A DNA stretch of 64,000 nt from JBEVNR01 sp040507985 (GTDB lineage Bacteria > Pseudomonadota > Alphaproteobacteria > Rickettsiales > UBA6187). The notes beneath the pieces were generated by a model. The model worked only from the letters and a program-made list of their open reading frames with translations. It did not search any database and was not told the origin of the DNA. The stretch is from assembly GCA_040507985.1 (NCBI GenBank), contig JBEVNR010000057.1, forward strand, positions 26,230 through 90,229, in the 5' to 3' direction. This document shows, in pieces, positions 43,117 through 51,604 of the stretch; the first letter of the stretch is position 1; each line of letters begins with the position of its first letter. The position numbers and the translations under genes are program-made.

Positions 43117-44080
43117 AACGGCGCGGTTGCTTGTCGCGCGGTCGTATCTTCCCGAACGATGCGTAGAGAACGACGCCCTTCCCGCCTCGCTGGAAACGAG
43201 CGACGAGTGGATTGCCTCGCGCACCGGCATTCGCCGGCGCCATATCGCAAGCGACGTGGAAACCGTCGCCTTCATGGCGGCGGAAGCCGCGCGCCGCACG
43301 TGCGAGCTGGCGAACGTAAGCGCGGAGGAGGTGGGGCTTATCGTCGTGGCCACCACCACGCCGGACGCGGTATTCCCCTCCGTAGCGACCGACGTGCAAC
43401 GGCGCATCGGGGCGCACGGCGCCGCCGCGTTCGACGTGCAGGCGGTGTGCGCGGGGTTCGTCTACGCCCTATCCGTCGCCCGTTCCCTGATGGCGCAGCG
43501 CCCGGACATGCGCTACGCATTGGTGATAGGGGCGGAAAAAATGTCGTCGATCGTCGATTGGACCGACCGATCCACCTGCGTGTTGTTCGGCGACGGCGCC
43601 GGCGCGGCGTTGCTGCGGGCGGAGGACGGCCCGGCGGAAGGGCGCGGCGTGATCGACTTCACGCTTCGGGCCGACGGACGCCATCGCGACATTCTCTATG
43701 CCGACGGCGGCACGAGCCAAAAAACGATAGGCTTGCTCCGCATGCAGGGGAGAGAGGTGTTTCGCCACGCCGGCAAGCTGATGGCGGGTGCGGTGCAAGA
43801 GCTTCTCGACAGGCAGAGCATGGCGGCGTCTGAGATAGATATGCTCGTTCCCCATCAAGCCAATAAGCGCATCATCGACATGACGGCGGAGTTGCTTGGC
43901 GTTCCTGCCGAAAAAACGCTTTGCACCGTGGATAGGCACGCCAACACGTCGGCGGCCTCCGTTCCGCTCGCGCTGGCCGACGCCGACGCGGCGGGAAAGC
44001 TTCGTCCGGGGGCGCTGCTGGCCCTTACTGCGCTTGGCGGAGGGTTAAGCTGGGGCGCGGCGCTGGTGCGGTGGGGATAA
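43100..44080 (+). CDS. fabH: Beta-ketoacyl-ACP synthase III
   Basis: Condenses acetyl-CoA with malonyl-ACP to start fatty acid synthesis. It has 326 residues, normal length. The catalytic triad is visible: Cys117 in FDVQAVCAGFVYAL, His252 in VPHQANKRII and Asn282 in DRHANTSAAS. The start ATG lies inside the end of plsX (17-base overlap in another frame), which implies translational coupling. The ihfA and merR-type genes that often follow in alphaproteobacteria are missing; instead there is a gap carrying a dispersed repeat. Confidence 0.97.
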   Translation: MTSTHKTARLLVARSYLPERCVENDALPASLETSDEWIASRTGIRRRHIASDVETVAFMAAEAARRTCELANVSAEEVGLIVVATTTPDAVFPSVATDVQRRIGAHGAAAFDVQAVCAGFVYALSVARSLMAQRPDMRYALVIGAEKMSSIVDWTDRSTCVLFGDGAGAALLRAEDGPAEGRGVIDFTLRADGRHRDILYADGGTSQKTIGLLRMQGREVFRHAGKLMAGAVQELLDRQSMAASEIDMLVPHQANKRIIDMTAELLGVPAEKTLCTVDRHANTSAASVPLALADADAAGKLRPGALLALTALGGGLSWGAALVRWG

Positions 44081-44189
44081 AGATGCTCCCGCCAAGGCGA
44101 GTTTTGCAAGAGCTCTATTGCGTATGCTGCCGTTGCGACGCCCATAAAAAATTTCCTTTCACCCGCGCGTCGTTTTCGCGTATGCTCAA

Positions 44190-44220
44190 ATAGGACTTAT
44201 GCAGTGCGTAGATTTTTTGA
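44190..44220 (+). repeat. Dispersed repeat, copy 1 (shares its end with the 58.1-kb MITE)
   Basis: Begins ATAGGACTTATGCAGTGCG and continues GTAGATTTTTTGA. It is about 30 bases long and nearly identical to 62148-62177, differing by two C/T changes and one T in the run. The first bases match the AGGACTTACGC end of the 58136-58277 element. This copy ends 15 bases before the ATG of the gene at 44236, so it forms part of that gene's promoter or leader. Confidence 0.7.
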
Positions 44221-44235
44221 CGGAGCTTTAGCGGT

Positions 44236-45432
44236 ATGGCCGTATTTCCCTTTAAGTTTAAGCGCACCCCCCTCCTTTCCGCGTCGACGGAGCGGCGCAA
44301 GGGTTTTTCGTTGAAAGGGGCGACGTCCGAATCCAAGGGAGCGATCGAAAAAATAAAAACGGGTTGGCAAACCATATGCCTGCGGTTTGGACGCCTGACC
44401 GAATCGAACTACGCGCTGGCGCATTACCACGTGCGGGCGGGCAACGATTTTGACGCCGGAATGCGCTTTCGCTTCGTGCTGCGTCGCAAGCCGAACGACG
44501 CCGAGGCGCAGTTTTATCTTGGGCGCCTGTACCTTCGTTCGCCAAAAGACAAAACCTACGCCGAAGGCGCCCGCGCGCTCAGGCGCCTGGCCGAAGGCGG
44601 CGCGATGGCGGGCGAATCAAAATACGCGCTCGCCACGGAATCGCGCGAGGCAGAAAAACGGCTGCCGCGCCGGGTTCCGTTTCGCCTTATGTGCGACGCC
44701 GAACAAAACCTTACCCAATTTAAGGATGAAGTTCTTCCCCGTTACATGCGAATCGACGCCTTATGTGTGCCTGCGGCGGCGGAGGAAATGTCCGAAGACG
44801 GAGAAATGCTGCGCCCGGCGCAACCTCGCCTGTGCGCGTTATGCCTGGGTTCGGACATGGAACGCAAATACGCGATGCAACTGGTGAACTTAATGACGGA
44901 AAGCCTCGCCTCGCCGTCAGGAAAACTATTGCTTCTTGGCGACAGATACGGCCAAACGGGGCGTTATTTAGACGAAAAAGACGCCTTTCCCGCGCGCGTA
45001 AACGCCTGTTTGCCTCGCTTCATTCCCGAAATGCCGGAGGCCGGACAAGAGGCGAAACCGAAAAGAGCCGAAAAGGGACCGGAGATTGCCTCCCTGCCGG
45101 ACGCAACGTTAAGCGCTCCGGAGGGATTTGACGCCGTCGTCGTTCCGTATTGGGGACTATATTACGGCAAGCCCTCCGACATGTGCAACGCCGTTCCCGC
45201 CTTGCGCCAGGGCGGCGTAATCGCGTTCGGCACGCTCGAAAGCGACGCGGAAGCGGCGGAGCCGGCCGCACATTTTACCGCAGCCGACGTATTTACGCAC
45301 AATCCTGCCTTCGTGCGCAAGGACATGGAACAAGCGGGATACGAATATATCGCCGCACGTCCGTTTACGGCGAACGGTCGCCCGACGCGAAGGCAATTAT
45401 ACGTGTTTCGCAAGCGCGCGCTTCCTGCATAA
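44236..45432 (+). CDS. TPR-like protein with methyltransferase-like C-terminal domain
   Basis: A 398-residue soluble protein. Residues ~50-125 resemble tetratricopeptide repeats (ALAHYHVRAGNDFDAGMRFR, then DAEAQFYLGRLYLRS and a matching helix pair). The C-terminal half looks like a Rossmann-type methyltransferase: GKLLLLGDRYGQTGRYL in place of motif I, FDAVVVPYWGLYYGKPSDM in place of motif IV, and LRQGGVIAFGTLES as the post-IV strand. The glycine-rich SAM motif is not canonical, so activity is uncertain. It sits downstream of fabH, separated by 155 bases, with GGAG about 10 bases before the ATG and a dispersed repeat in its leader. The family is not recognised with certainty. Confidence 0.7.
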   Translation: MAVFPFKFKRTPLLSASTERRKGFSLKGATSESKGAIEKIKTGWQTICLRFGRLTESNYALAHYHVRAGNDFDAGMRFRFVLRRKPNDAEAQFYLGRLYLRSPKDKTYAEGARALRRLAEGGAMAGESKYALATESREAEKRLPRRVPFRLMCDAEQNLTQFKDEVLPRYMRIDALCVPAAAEEMSEDGEMLRPAQPRLCALCLGSDMERKYAMQLVNLMTESLASPSGKLLLLGDRYGQTGRYLDEKDAFPARVNACLPRFIPEMPEAGQEAKPKRAEKGPEIASLPDATLSAPEGFDAVVVPYWGLYYGKPSDMCNAVPALRQGGVIAFGTLESDAEAAEPAAHFTAADVFTHNPAFVRKDMEQAGYEYIAARPFTANGRPTRRQLYVFRKRALPA

Positions 45433-45609
45433 GATAGCGAAGGCGATATGTGATAAATAAAACCCTTGCTAACGATTGACGTTTTTGGGTTGGAAGCGTT
45501 TTATTTTTGCATTTTTTTTCTTTCGGAAAGAGGGACGGACGATTAAGAAAAAAATCCGACGACCTGCGACGGAAAGGAAAGATTTACTCAAAAATCATGT
45601 GTCATTCGG

Positions 45610-46683
45610 TCATCTTTCCGTGGGAACGGAGGAAGATAAGCCGGACAAAAATTGATTGGCCTCTCGTTCGGTTTTTTGAGAGGAATAGAAGTCCAGCGCC
45701 TTGCATACCTCATCCCAATTCGAGACAAAATATACCAGCAGGGCGCAGCTTTTGCAGTTCGGCATACGTTCGGATATATTCAGCGGAAGAGGGTCGCTTC
45801 GCTGCTTGAGGTGCGCGCACAAAGCGGCGCAGGCAAGGCATACATCAATCGCGTCAACTAAAGCTTTCTTTGCCTCCGAAACGTCTTGCGTTATCACATC
45901 TTTATAATTTTCTATCACTACTGTTTCGTGGCCCACTTTAGTCAAGATTTCAAGCAAGGAGCAAACTAAATCAAGCAACGGTGTCGTCTTGTCGTCCGCT
46001 GTGCTTGCAAGCGTGGTGACGGCAGCCATTAAGGCTGCGTTCGTTTGATTCAGTTCATTCAATTTTGCCTTGAGGTTGGCGCATTCGGTGCAAGGAGCTT
46101 GCGAATCGACTTCCATTGCGTCCGCAGAAGGGACGGTCGGAGCGACGGCGAGTGAAGGCGTTACCTTTGACGGAAATATCAGGCGGCTTAAATTGCAGTC
46201 GGATTTTTTATCTGCGTCAAGAAAATTTTGCGCAACCGAAAACCCTACCTCCACCTCTCTTTTCTTGTGCAACAATGCTCCCGAGTTATGCACGAAACCA
46301 AAAAAGAAACTTAGGATCGTATTGTTGGATCGGCCTGACGAAGCGCTCACATCAAAAAAAACGATCGTATCTTGTCGTAATTCCTCAGGAAGCCACTGAG
46401 TGAGATCGGCATTTCGGTATTTGTCTCCAAGGGTATCGAGGAATTCATTCGGCATTTGAGTGTATTTACACACGATAGCTAACGATTGGCATCCTTTATC
46501 CGCAGGTATCTCTTTACGTATAAGAACTGCTCCGGTTGGCTCCTCGTAGCGAGTCATTTTAACACCTATCATATTTCCAGTTTGGCCGTTCTCTTTGAAT
46601 TTTTGTTTGGCTATAGCTATAGGTAAATCAGAGAAATATATTGCGAGAATTCGAGAATCCGCCCCGGAAGACTTCTCCATCAT
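45610..46683 (-). CDS. Orphan hypothetical protein, cysteine-containing, no known family
   Basis: A 357-residue reverse frame beginning MMEKSSGADSRILAIYF. It has no signal peptide or membrane segment. A low-complexity middle (about residues 180-205, PSLAVAPTVPSADAMEVDSQ) separates two parts. C-x-x-C occurs in APCTECANLKAK, followed by a likely coiled coil (LKAKLNELNQTNAALMAAV). More cysteines follow (VCLACAALCAHL, MPNCKSCALL). Codon use is closer to the AT-richer orphan genes than to the housekeeping genes, which suggests recent acquisition. It lies alone between convergent and divergent neighbours. Function unknown; a secreted effector is conceivable but unsupported. Confidence 0.6.
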   Translation of the reverse strand: MMEKSSGADSRILAIYFSDLPIAIAKQKFKENGQTGNMIGVKMTRYEEPTGAVLIRKEIPADKGCQSLAIVCKYTQMPNEFLDTLGDKYRNADLTQWLPEELRQDTIVFFDVSASSGRSNNTILSFFFGFVHNSGALLHKKREVEVGFSVAQNFLDADKKSDCNLSRLIFPSKVTPSLAVAPTVPSADAMEVDSQAPCTECANLKAKLNELNQTNAALMAAVTTLASTADDKTTPLLDLVCSLLEILTKVGHETVVIENYKDVITQDVSEAKKALVDAIDVCLACAALCAHLKQRSDPLPLNISERMPNCKSCALLVYFVSNWDEVCKALDFYSSQKTEREANQFLSGLSSSVPTER

Positions 46684-46903
46684 TCAGGAATTGATTTCTC
46701 TCACGTGGGCGTTCGTAAAGCAAAGAGTGGCCTATGGAGGCAAAAAAAGTCGTGAGAAATTAATAAAAGTGATTGTAGAGGCAATGTCATAGAAAGTAAA
46801 GAGCGGATGCCGGAACGTCATGAAACTATTTCTTTGAATTAGGCCGGAACCTTGCTATACCTTGAAAATTAGAAAAACAACGTTAGTCTGCCTTGCCCGC
46901 CCT

Positions 46904-48277
46904 ATGTCTTTAGCCCGTCATTTTGAACATGCGCCCGCCGCTAAAAAGAAACTGTACGTCAAGACATACGGTTGCCAGATGAACGTCTACGATTCCGCCT
47001 GCATGGAACGGTTGATGGGGCATATCGGCTACGAAAGCTGCGACGCGCCGGACGACGCCGACATGACCATTTTAAACACGTGCCACATTCGCGAGAAGGC
47101 GGCGGAGAAAATGTATTCCGAACTTGGGCGCATCAATGTCATAAAGTCTGCGCGCAAGGCGCAGGGCAAAAACATGACGGTCGTGGTCGCCGGTTGCGTG
47201 GGGCAAGCGGAGGGCGAGGAAATCTTCGCGCGGGCGCCTTACGTCGACGCCGTCGTCGGCCCGCAATCGTACCACCATTTGCCGGACATGATTCTCGGCA
47301 TCGAACGCACCGCCGGCCGCGCGATCAACCTGGATTTCGACGACGCGAAGTTCGACAAGCTGCCGGAGGAAACCTGCCTGCCGGAGCCGGGCGTCGCCTA
47401 TGTGTCGATTCAAGAGGGATGCGACAAATTTTGCTCGTTCTGCGTCGTTCCCTATACGCGCGGAGCGGAATATTCCCGGCCGCTGGACGCCGTCATGCGC
47501 GAGACGATGCGCGGCCTCGCCTTAGGCGCCCGGGAAATCGTCCTGCTCGGCCAAAACGTGAACGCCTATCACGGCGCGCAGCCCGATAAAGACGCGCCGT
47601 GCAATCTTGGAGAACTTATTCGCCATATTTCCGCGCTTTCGGGGGTCGAGCGCATCCGCTATTCCACCTCGCACCCGCGCGACATGCACCAAGCGCTATA
47701 CGACGCCCACGGGAACGTTCCCGCGTTGATTCCCTTCGTCAGCCTGCCGGTGCAATCGGGCGCCGACGCGGTGCTTGAGGCGATGAACCGCAAGCACGAC
47801 CGAAATTTTTATTTTTCGATCGTAGACAAGCTGCGCGCCAAGCGGCCGGACGCGCAATTCGGGTCGGACTTTATCGTCGGTTTTCCCGGAGAGACGGACG
47901 CGGATTTCAACGACACGATGGATTTAGTCCAACGCGTCGGATTCATTCAAGGCTACAGCTTTAAATATAGCCCTCGCCCGGGTACGCCGGGCGCAGAGCG
48001 GAGCGATCAGATTTCGGAAGAGGTGAAGGACGCGCGCCTACAGGCCCTGCAATCGCTTATTATGGCGCAACAGCAGGCGTTCGCGCAATCGTGCGTCGGA
48101 AAGACGATGCACGTATTGCTTTCCAAAAAAGGACGCAAGGACGGGCAGTTGCTTGGCCGCACCGAATTCATGCAATCTGCCCATGTCGACAACGCTCCCG
48201 ACGCATGGCTGGGAAAAGTGGTGCCCGTAGAAATTATTGAGGCTTGCCCCAACAGCCTTAGGGCCAAGGCAGCGTGA
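46904..48277 (+). CDS. miaB: tRNA-2-methylthio-N6-dimethylallyladenosine synthase MiaB
   Basis: A radical-SAM methylthiotransferase that adds a methylthio group to i6A37 in tRNAs reading UNN codons. The N-terminal domain has the three auxiliary-cluster cysteines (YGCQMN, NTCHIR, AGCVGQ). The radical-SAM motif is CDKFCSFC, followed by VPYTRGAEYSRP. The TRAM domain is at the C-terminus. From this ATG it has 457 residues. The frame opens further upstream with a TTG at 46862, but the usual family N-terminus begins close to this ATG. The stop overlaps the GTG of murB by 4 bases. Confidence 0.96.
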   Translation: MSLARHFEHAPAAKKKLYVKTYGCQMNVYDSACMERLMGHIGYESCDAPDDADMTILNTCHIREKAAEKMYSELGRINVIKSARKAQGKNMTVVVAGCVGQAEGEEIFARAPYVDAVVGPQSYHHLPDMILGIERTAGRAINLDFDDAKFDKLPEETCLPEPGVAYVSIQEGCDKFCSFCVVPYTRGAEYSRPLDAVMRETMRGLALGAREIVLLGQNVNAYHGAQPDKDAPCNLGELIRHISALSGVERIRYSTSHPRDMHQALYDAHGNVPALIPFVSLPVQSGADAVLEAMNRKHDRNFYFSIVDKLRAKRPDAQFGSDFIVGFPGETDADFNDTMDLVQRVGFIQGYSFKYSPRPGTPGAERSDQISEEVKDARLQALQSLIMAQQQAFAQSCVGKTMHVLLSKKGRKDGQLLGRTEFMQSAHVDNAPDAWLGKVVPVEIIEACPNSLRAKAA

Positions 48278-49173
48278 CGCCGGCGCTTCCTTTGGTGCGC
48301 GGCGCCTACCGCTTCGACGCGAACCTGGCCCCAACCATGTGGTTTCAGACGGGCGGACCGGCGCGCGCGCTGTTTCGCCCCGCCGACGCCGACGATCTGG
48401 CGCAATTCATGCGGGAATATGACGGCGACCTTCCCGTCCTTCCCTTAGGGCTTGGCTCTAACACGCTGGTGCGCGACGGCGGCGTCAACGCCGTGATCGT
48501 TAAATTAGGAAAAGGCTTCACGCAAACCGAACGATTGGGCGAACGTCGCATGTATGTCGGGGCGGGATTGCCGGCGGCACAGGCGGCAAAATTTGCGGCG
48601 GCGCAAGGATTGTCCGGCGCGGAGTTTATGATAGGCATTCCCGGCGCGATCGGCGGATTGGTGAAAATGAACGCCGGCGCCTACGGCGGCGACATGGCGG
48701 GCATAGTCGAATATGCCGACCTTATCGACGGACGCGGCGAACGCATTCGGCTTTCGGTCGCCGAACTCGGTTACGGCTACCGCCATAGCGCATTGCCGAG
48801 CGGATCGGTATGCGTGGGGGCGGCGTTAAAATTATCTCCGGACGACGCCGAATCCGTCGACAAAACGATGGGCGGTTATATGGAGCAACGCGCGCTTTCC
48901 CAACCCGTGAAGGGAAGAACCGGAGGCAGCACGTTTAAAAATCCGCCGGGCGACAAGGCGTGGAGGCTCATCGACGCCGCCGGATGCCGGGGCCTGACGC
49001 GCGGCGGGGCGCAAGTGTCGGAGCTGCATTGCAATTTTCTGCTTAACGTCAACCACGCCGCCGCTTCCGATATTGAGGAATTAGGCGAAGAGGTGCGCGC
49101 AAAGGTGCTGGCGCATAGCGGAACGGCGCTGGAATGGGAAATCATTCGCATCGGAGAGAAAAGAGAGGCATAA
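48274..49173 (+). CDS. murB: UDP-N-acetylenolpyruvoylglucosamine reductase MurB
   Basis: An FAD enzyme that reduces UDP-GlcNAc-enolpyruvate to UDP-MurNAc in peptidoglycan precursor synthesis. It has 299 residues and is type II by length and motifs: FAD-binding GLGSNTLVRDGG and GIPGAIGGLVKMNAGAYGGD, Arg170 in YGYRHS, the proton donor Ser219 in GGSTFKNPPG, and Glu289 in LEWEIIRIG. The start is GTG inside the miaB stop (GTGA overlap), so translation is coupled to miaB. The usual murC and ddl neighbours are absent, an unusual position for murB. Confidence 0.95.
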   Translation: MTPALPLVRGAYRFDANLAPTMWFQTGGPARALFRPADADDLAQFMREYDGDLPVLPLGLGSNTLVRDGGVNAVIVKLGKGFTQTERLGERRMYVGAGLPAAQAAKFAAAQGLSGAEFMIGIPGAIGGLVKMNAGAYGGDMAGIVEYADLIDGRGERIRLSVAELGYGYRHSALPSGSVCVGAALKLSPDDAESVDKTMGGYMEQRALSQPVKGRTGGSTFKNPPGDKAWRLIDAAGCRGLTRGGAQVSELHCNFLLNVNHAAASDIEELGEEVRAKVLAHSGTALEWEIIRIGEKREA

Positions 49174-49285
49174 TCAAACGCACGTCGAAATTTTTGTCGG
49201 ATTCAGCGCCGAAAAAATAATCCGTATTTCTTTTTTTGTTACGAATAAGGAAACGCAAGCGAAACCGACGACGTCAAGGAAGAAG

Positions 49286-49828
49286 TTATTGCATATCGAC
49301 GATCATAACCGTGTAGACGTACGACGCAAACACGTTCGGATCGTTCTTCCATGCGGCGATGGCCATTTGCAATTTGATGGCTCCTTCATTGTTTTTATAG
49401 GAAGATCGCATATAGGGAGGAAAAGGAACGAAATCCTTGATCGTTTTTTCCGGGCGTTTCTCGGCCATAAAAGAATAACGGTCGGGGAAGTCGGTAAGGT
49501 TATAGGTAAATGAAATCGCCATCGTTTTGCCGAATTCCGCAAGGCACGCATAGGAGGAAAAAATACATTTGTCGCTTTCTCCCGCACATGCGTTGCGTAT
49601 GCATTGTCCTTCCTCTACGAAGAATTGACAAATCGCGATTTTTTCAATGCAGTCTTTTACTATCGGCTGCTCCAGGCATTGCGCAACGCCACAGCTCTCG
49701 GAAAGGGAATGCAAACCCGACGGAATTTGTAACACATGTTCTTTTTGAGGGCCATATTCGTCGCTAGCGAAGAAAAACGATCCTGCGACCAAACGCAACA
49801 GCAAGAAAAAAGGCGTTAGTCCGCGCAT
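49286..49828 (-). CDS. Small secreted cysteine-rich protein
   Basis: About 180 residues. From the ATG at 49828 the N-terminus is a standard Sec signal peptide (MRGLTPFFLLLRLVAGSFFF, likely cut after FFFA). The frame also opens at 49858 with ten more residues, which would spoil the signal. The mature part has at least eight cysteines in the first 90 residues (ESCGVAQCLEQ, DCIEKIAICQFF, QCIRNACAGESDKCIFSSYAC), probably disulfide-bonded in the periplasm. The C-terminal half has no cysteines. No family recognised. It faces murB convergently. Confidence 0.6.
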   Translation of the reverse strand: MRGLTPFFLLLRLVAGSFFFASDEYGPQKEHVLQIPSGLHSLSESCGVAQCLEQPIVKDCIEKIAICQFFVEEGQCIRNACAGESDKCIFSSYACLAEFGKTMAISFTYNLTDFPDRYSFMAEKRPEKTIKDFVPFPPYMRSSYKNNEGAIKLQMAIAAWKNDPNVFASYVYTVMIVDMQ

Positions 49829-49858
49829 GACGAAAGCGAAAGCGGCTAAATCAGACAA

Positions 49859-50267
49859 TGTGAGGATATTGACGATATGTCGTTATGTAAGCGATGATTG
49901 TATGCAGACACCATGTTTTTAATTTTTTTGCAATGGTTTTCGCCAGTAACGGCAGATTTTTTTAGGACAATTTGTGAAAGGTTGCTCTAAAAATAGCATC
50001 ATAAGGTCCCTGCTTACGCCGGGATGGCGAACATGGGGCGTTGGCAAGATAGTGACGCTAACGTGTCGCTAGTCCTTAAGATTAACAATTTAAATATTTT
50101 TAAAGGATTGATGCCTTCGCCCTGTCCGTCTCTAGACTATCCGACAAAAATAATGCGCTTCCACGATTTCAGGCTTGCAACATTTTCGTTTATCGGGCAA
50201 GAAGCTTACATAAGCTGCCGCGTTATAACGCGGCGTAAAATCAATGTAGGCGCAGGTTTAGGTAAGT
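49859..50267. other. Intergenic region upstream of the Sel1 lipoprotein gene
   Basis: About 410 bases, relatively AT-rich, without a convincing gene. The only strong signal is the 18-bp perfect palindrome at 50217-50234. A ribosome site (AGGTAAG) precedes the ATG at 50268. Confidence 0.5.
50217..50234. promoter_or_regulatory. 18-bp perfect palindrome (candidate operator or hairpin)
   Basis: GCCGCGTTATAACGCGGC is fully self-complementary, centred 42 bases upstream of the Sel1 lipoprotein start. It is preceded by CTTACATAAGCT. It could be a dimeric regulator's operator or an mRNA hairpin with GCCGCG arms. The sequence TAAGCTGCC at its left edge also occurs at about 37,541-37,549, next to another small hairpin. 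Confidence 0.5.
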
Positions 50268-51602
50268 ATGCACATGCCCGTCACGCGGCAATCGCCGGTT
50301 GGTCGTTCCTTCACTCAAGCGGCGCGTGCGGTTGCTGCGCTTCCCGTCCTGGCCGTTTTCCTTGCCGTCGCGTCGTGCGGCCATCTGCCGGGAAAAAACA
50401 AGGACGTTCCCGAAAAAAAAGACGCCGAACGGACGGCCCGTCCGTCTCTCGAGAAAAAATGCGACGGCGGCGACGTTGCGTATTGCTACGCCCTTGCGGC
50501 GTCTTACGAACGCAGCGCGGCCATCGATCCCTCCATGTCGGCCAAGGCGTCGGAAACGTATAAAAACGCCTGCGACAAAGGGTTCGGCGAAGCCTGCATC
50601 GACCTCGGCATTTATCGAGCCAACGGCACGGGCGGAGAGCGCGACCTGCCTCGCGCCGCCGCCTTGTTCGGCAAGGCGTGCGACGAAGGTAAGTTGCTCG
50701 GATGCGCGAATCTGGCGGAATTTTACCTGAACGGCGTCGGCGTAAAAAAAGACGCGGAAAAAGCGAAAAACATCCTCAAAAAATCATGCGACAAAGGATT
50801 TGAGGTGGCATGCATGAAACTGCGCGGATTCAAGCAATACGCGCACGTCAAGCCGCAACCGCAAAAATTAATCGCGTTTAGCCGCAAGGCGCAGGAATTG
50901 CGCTACGGCCCCATGGAGTCCGTCTATCGCGAGCGGTGCGAAGCGGACGATTTTTACGCCTGCCATTATTTGGGCGTGCTGTATCTGGAAGGGCAAAGCG
51001 GCACGAAAGATCCTGCGCTTGCGGCGAAACTGTTTAAGGGCGCCTGCGACCATAAGGTGGGCGCCGCCTGTTCCGCCTTCGGCGCCATGTACGTCAAAGG
51101 CGCGGGCGACATAGAAAAAGACGTCGATAAAGCCGGCGAACTGTTTGAAAAAGGATGCGACGTCGGCGACGGGTCCGGCTGTTTTTTAGTCGGCGTCATG
51201 CATAACGAAGGAAAAAGTAAGGAAAAAAGCCCGAAAAAAGCCGCCGCATATTTCGCCAAGGGATGCGATTTAGACGACACGCTGGCCTGCAACAGCCTGG
51301 GACTTGCGACCCTGCAAGGCGCCGGCGTGGACAAGGATGCGGCAAAAGCGGCAAAAATATTCGACGCCGCATGCGCCAAAGGCCAGCCGTTAAGCTGCAC
51401 GAATTTAGGATTGATGTACGCTAAAGGCGTGGGCGTGGAAAAAGACGGCAACAAAGCGGCGCGGCTGCTGATCGTCTCATGCAAGAAAGGCGATCACGTC
51501 GCCTGTGCGGTGCTGAAAAGTCAGGCGAGAAAAGTCGGAAACGGCGCCGCGACGCGCGTCCATAAAACCCCCGGCGCGCCGGTGTTAAGGGAACGGAAGT
51601 AA
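50268..51602 (+). CDS. Sel1-repeat lipoprotein with disulfide-type (Hcp-like) repeats
   Basis: A 444-residue protein with a lipoprotein signal peptide ending in the lipobox VAS|C (Cys37), so it is expected to be membrane-anchored in the periplasm. After a charged spacer come ten C-x7-C helix-pair repeats (CDGGDVAYC, CDKGFGEAC, CDEGKLLGC, CDKGFEVAC, CEADDFYAC, CDHKVGAAC, CDVGDGSGC, CDLDDTLAC, CAKGQPLSC, CKKGDHVAC), separated by A-x-x-Y/F-x-x-G-x-G-V-x-K-D type turns. This paired-cysteine form of Sel1 resembles the cysteine-rich Hcp proteins of Helicobacter, where each pair forms a disulfide. It is a likely protein-protein interaction scaffold. It converges with murJ, leaving only two bases between the stop codons. 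Confidence 0.88.
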   Translation: MHMPVTRQSPVGRSFTQAARAVAALPVLAVFLAVASCGHLPGKNKDVPEKKDAERTARPSLEKKCDGGDVAYCYALAASYERSAAIDPSMSAKASETYKNACDKGFGEACIDLGIYRANGTGGERDLPRAAALFGKACDEGKLLGCANLAEFYLNGVGVKKDAEKAKNILKKSCDKGFEVACMKLRGFKQYAHVKPQPQKLIAFSRKAQELRYGPMESVYRERCEADDFYACHYLGVLYLEGQSGTKDPALAAKLFKGACDHKVGAACSAFGAMYVKGAGDIEKDVDKAGELFEKGCDVGDGSGCFLVGVMHNEGKSKEKSPKKAAAYFAKGCDLDDTLACNSLGLATLQGAGVDKDAAKAAKIFDAACAKGQPLSCTNLGLMYAKGVGVEKDGNKAARLLIVSCKKGDHVACAVLKSQARKVGNGAATRVHKTPGAPVLRERK

Positions 51603-51604
51603 TT

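Noticed and set aside
46595..46792. Plus-strand frame of 65 codons overlapping the start of the orphan gene
   Set aside because: TTG start, no ribosome site, antisense to the 357-residue frame. Kept out, although its sequence is not obviously random.
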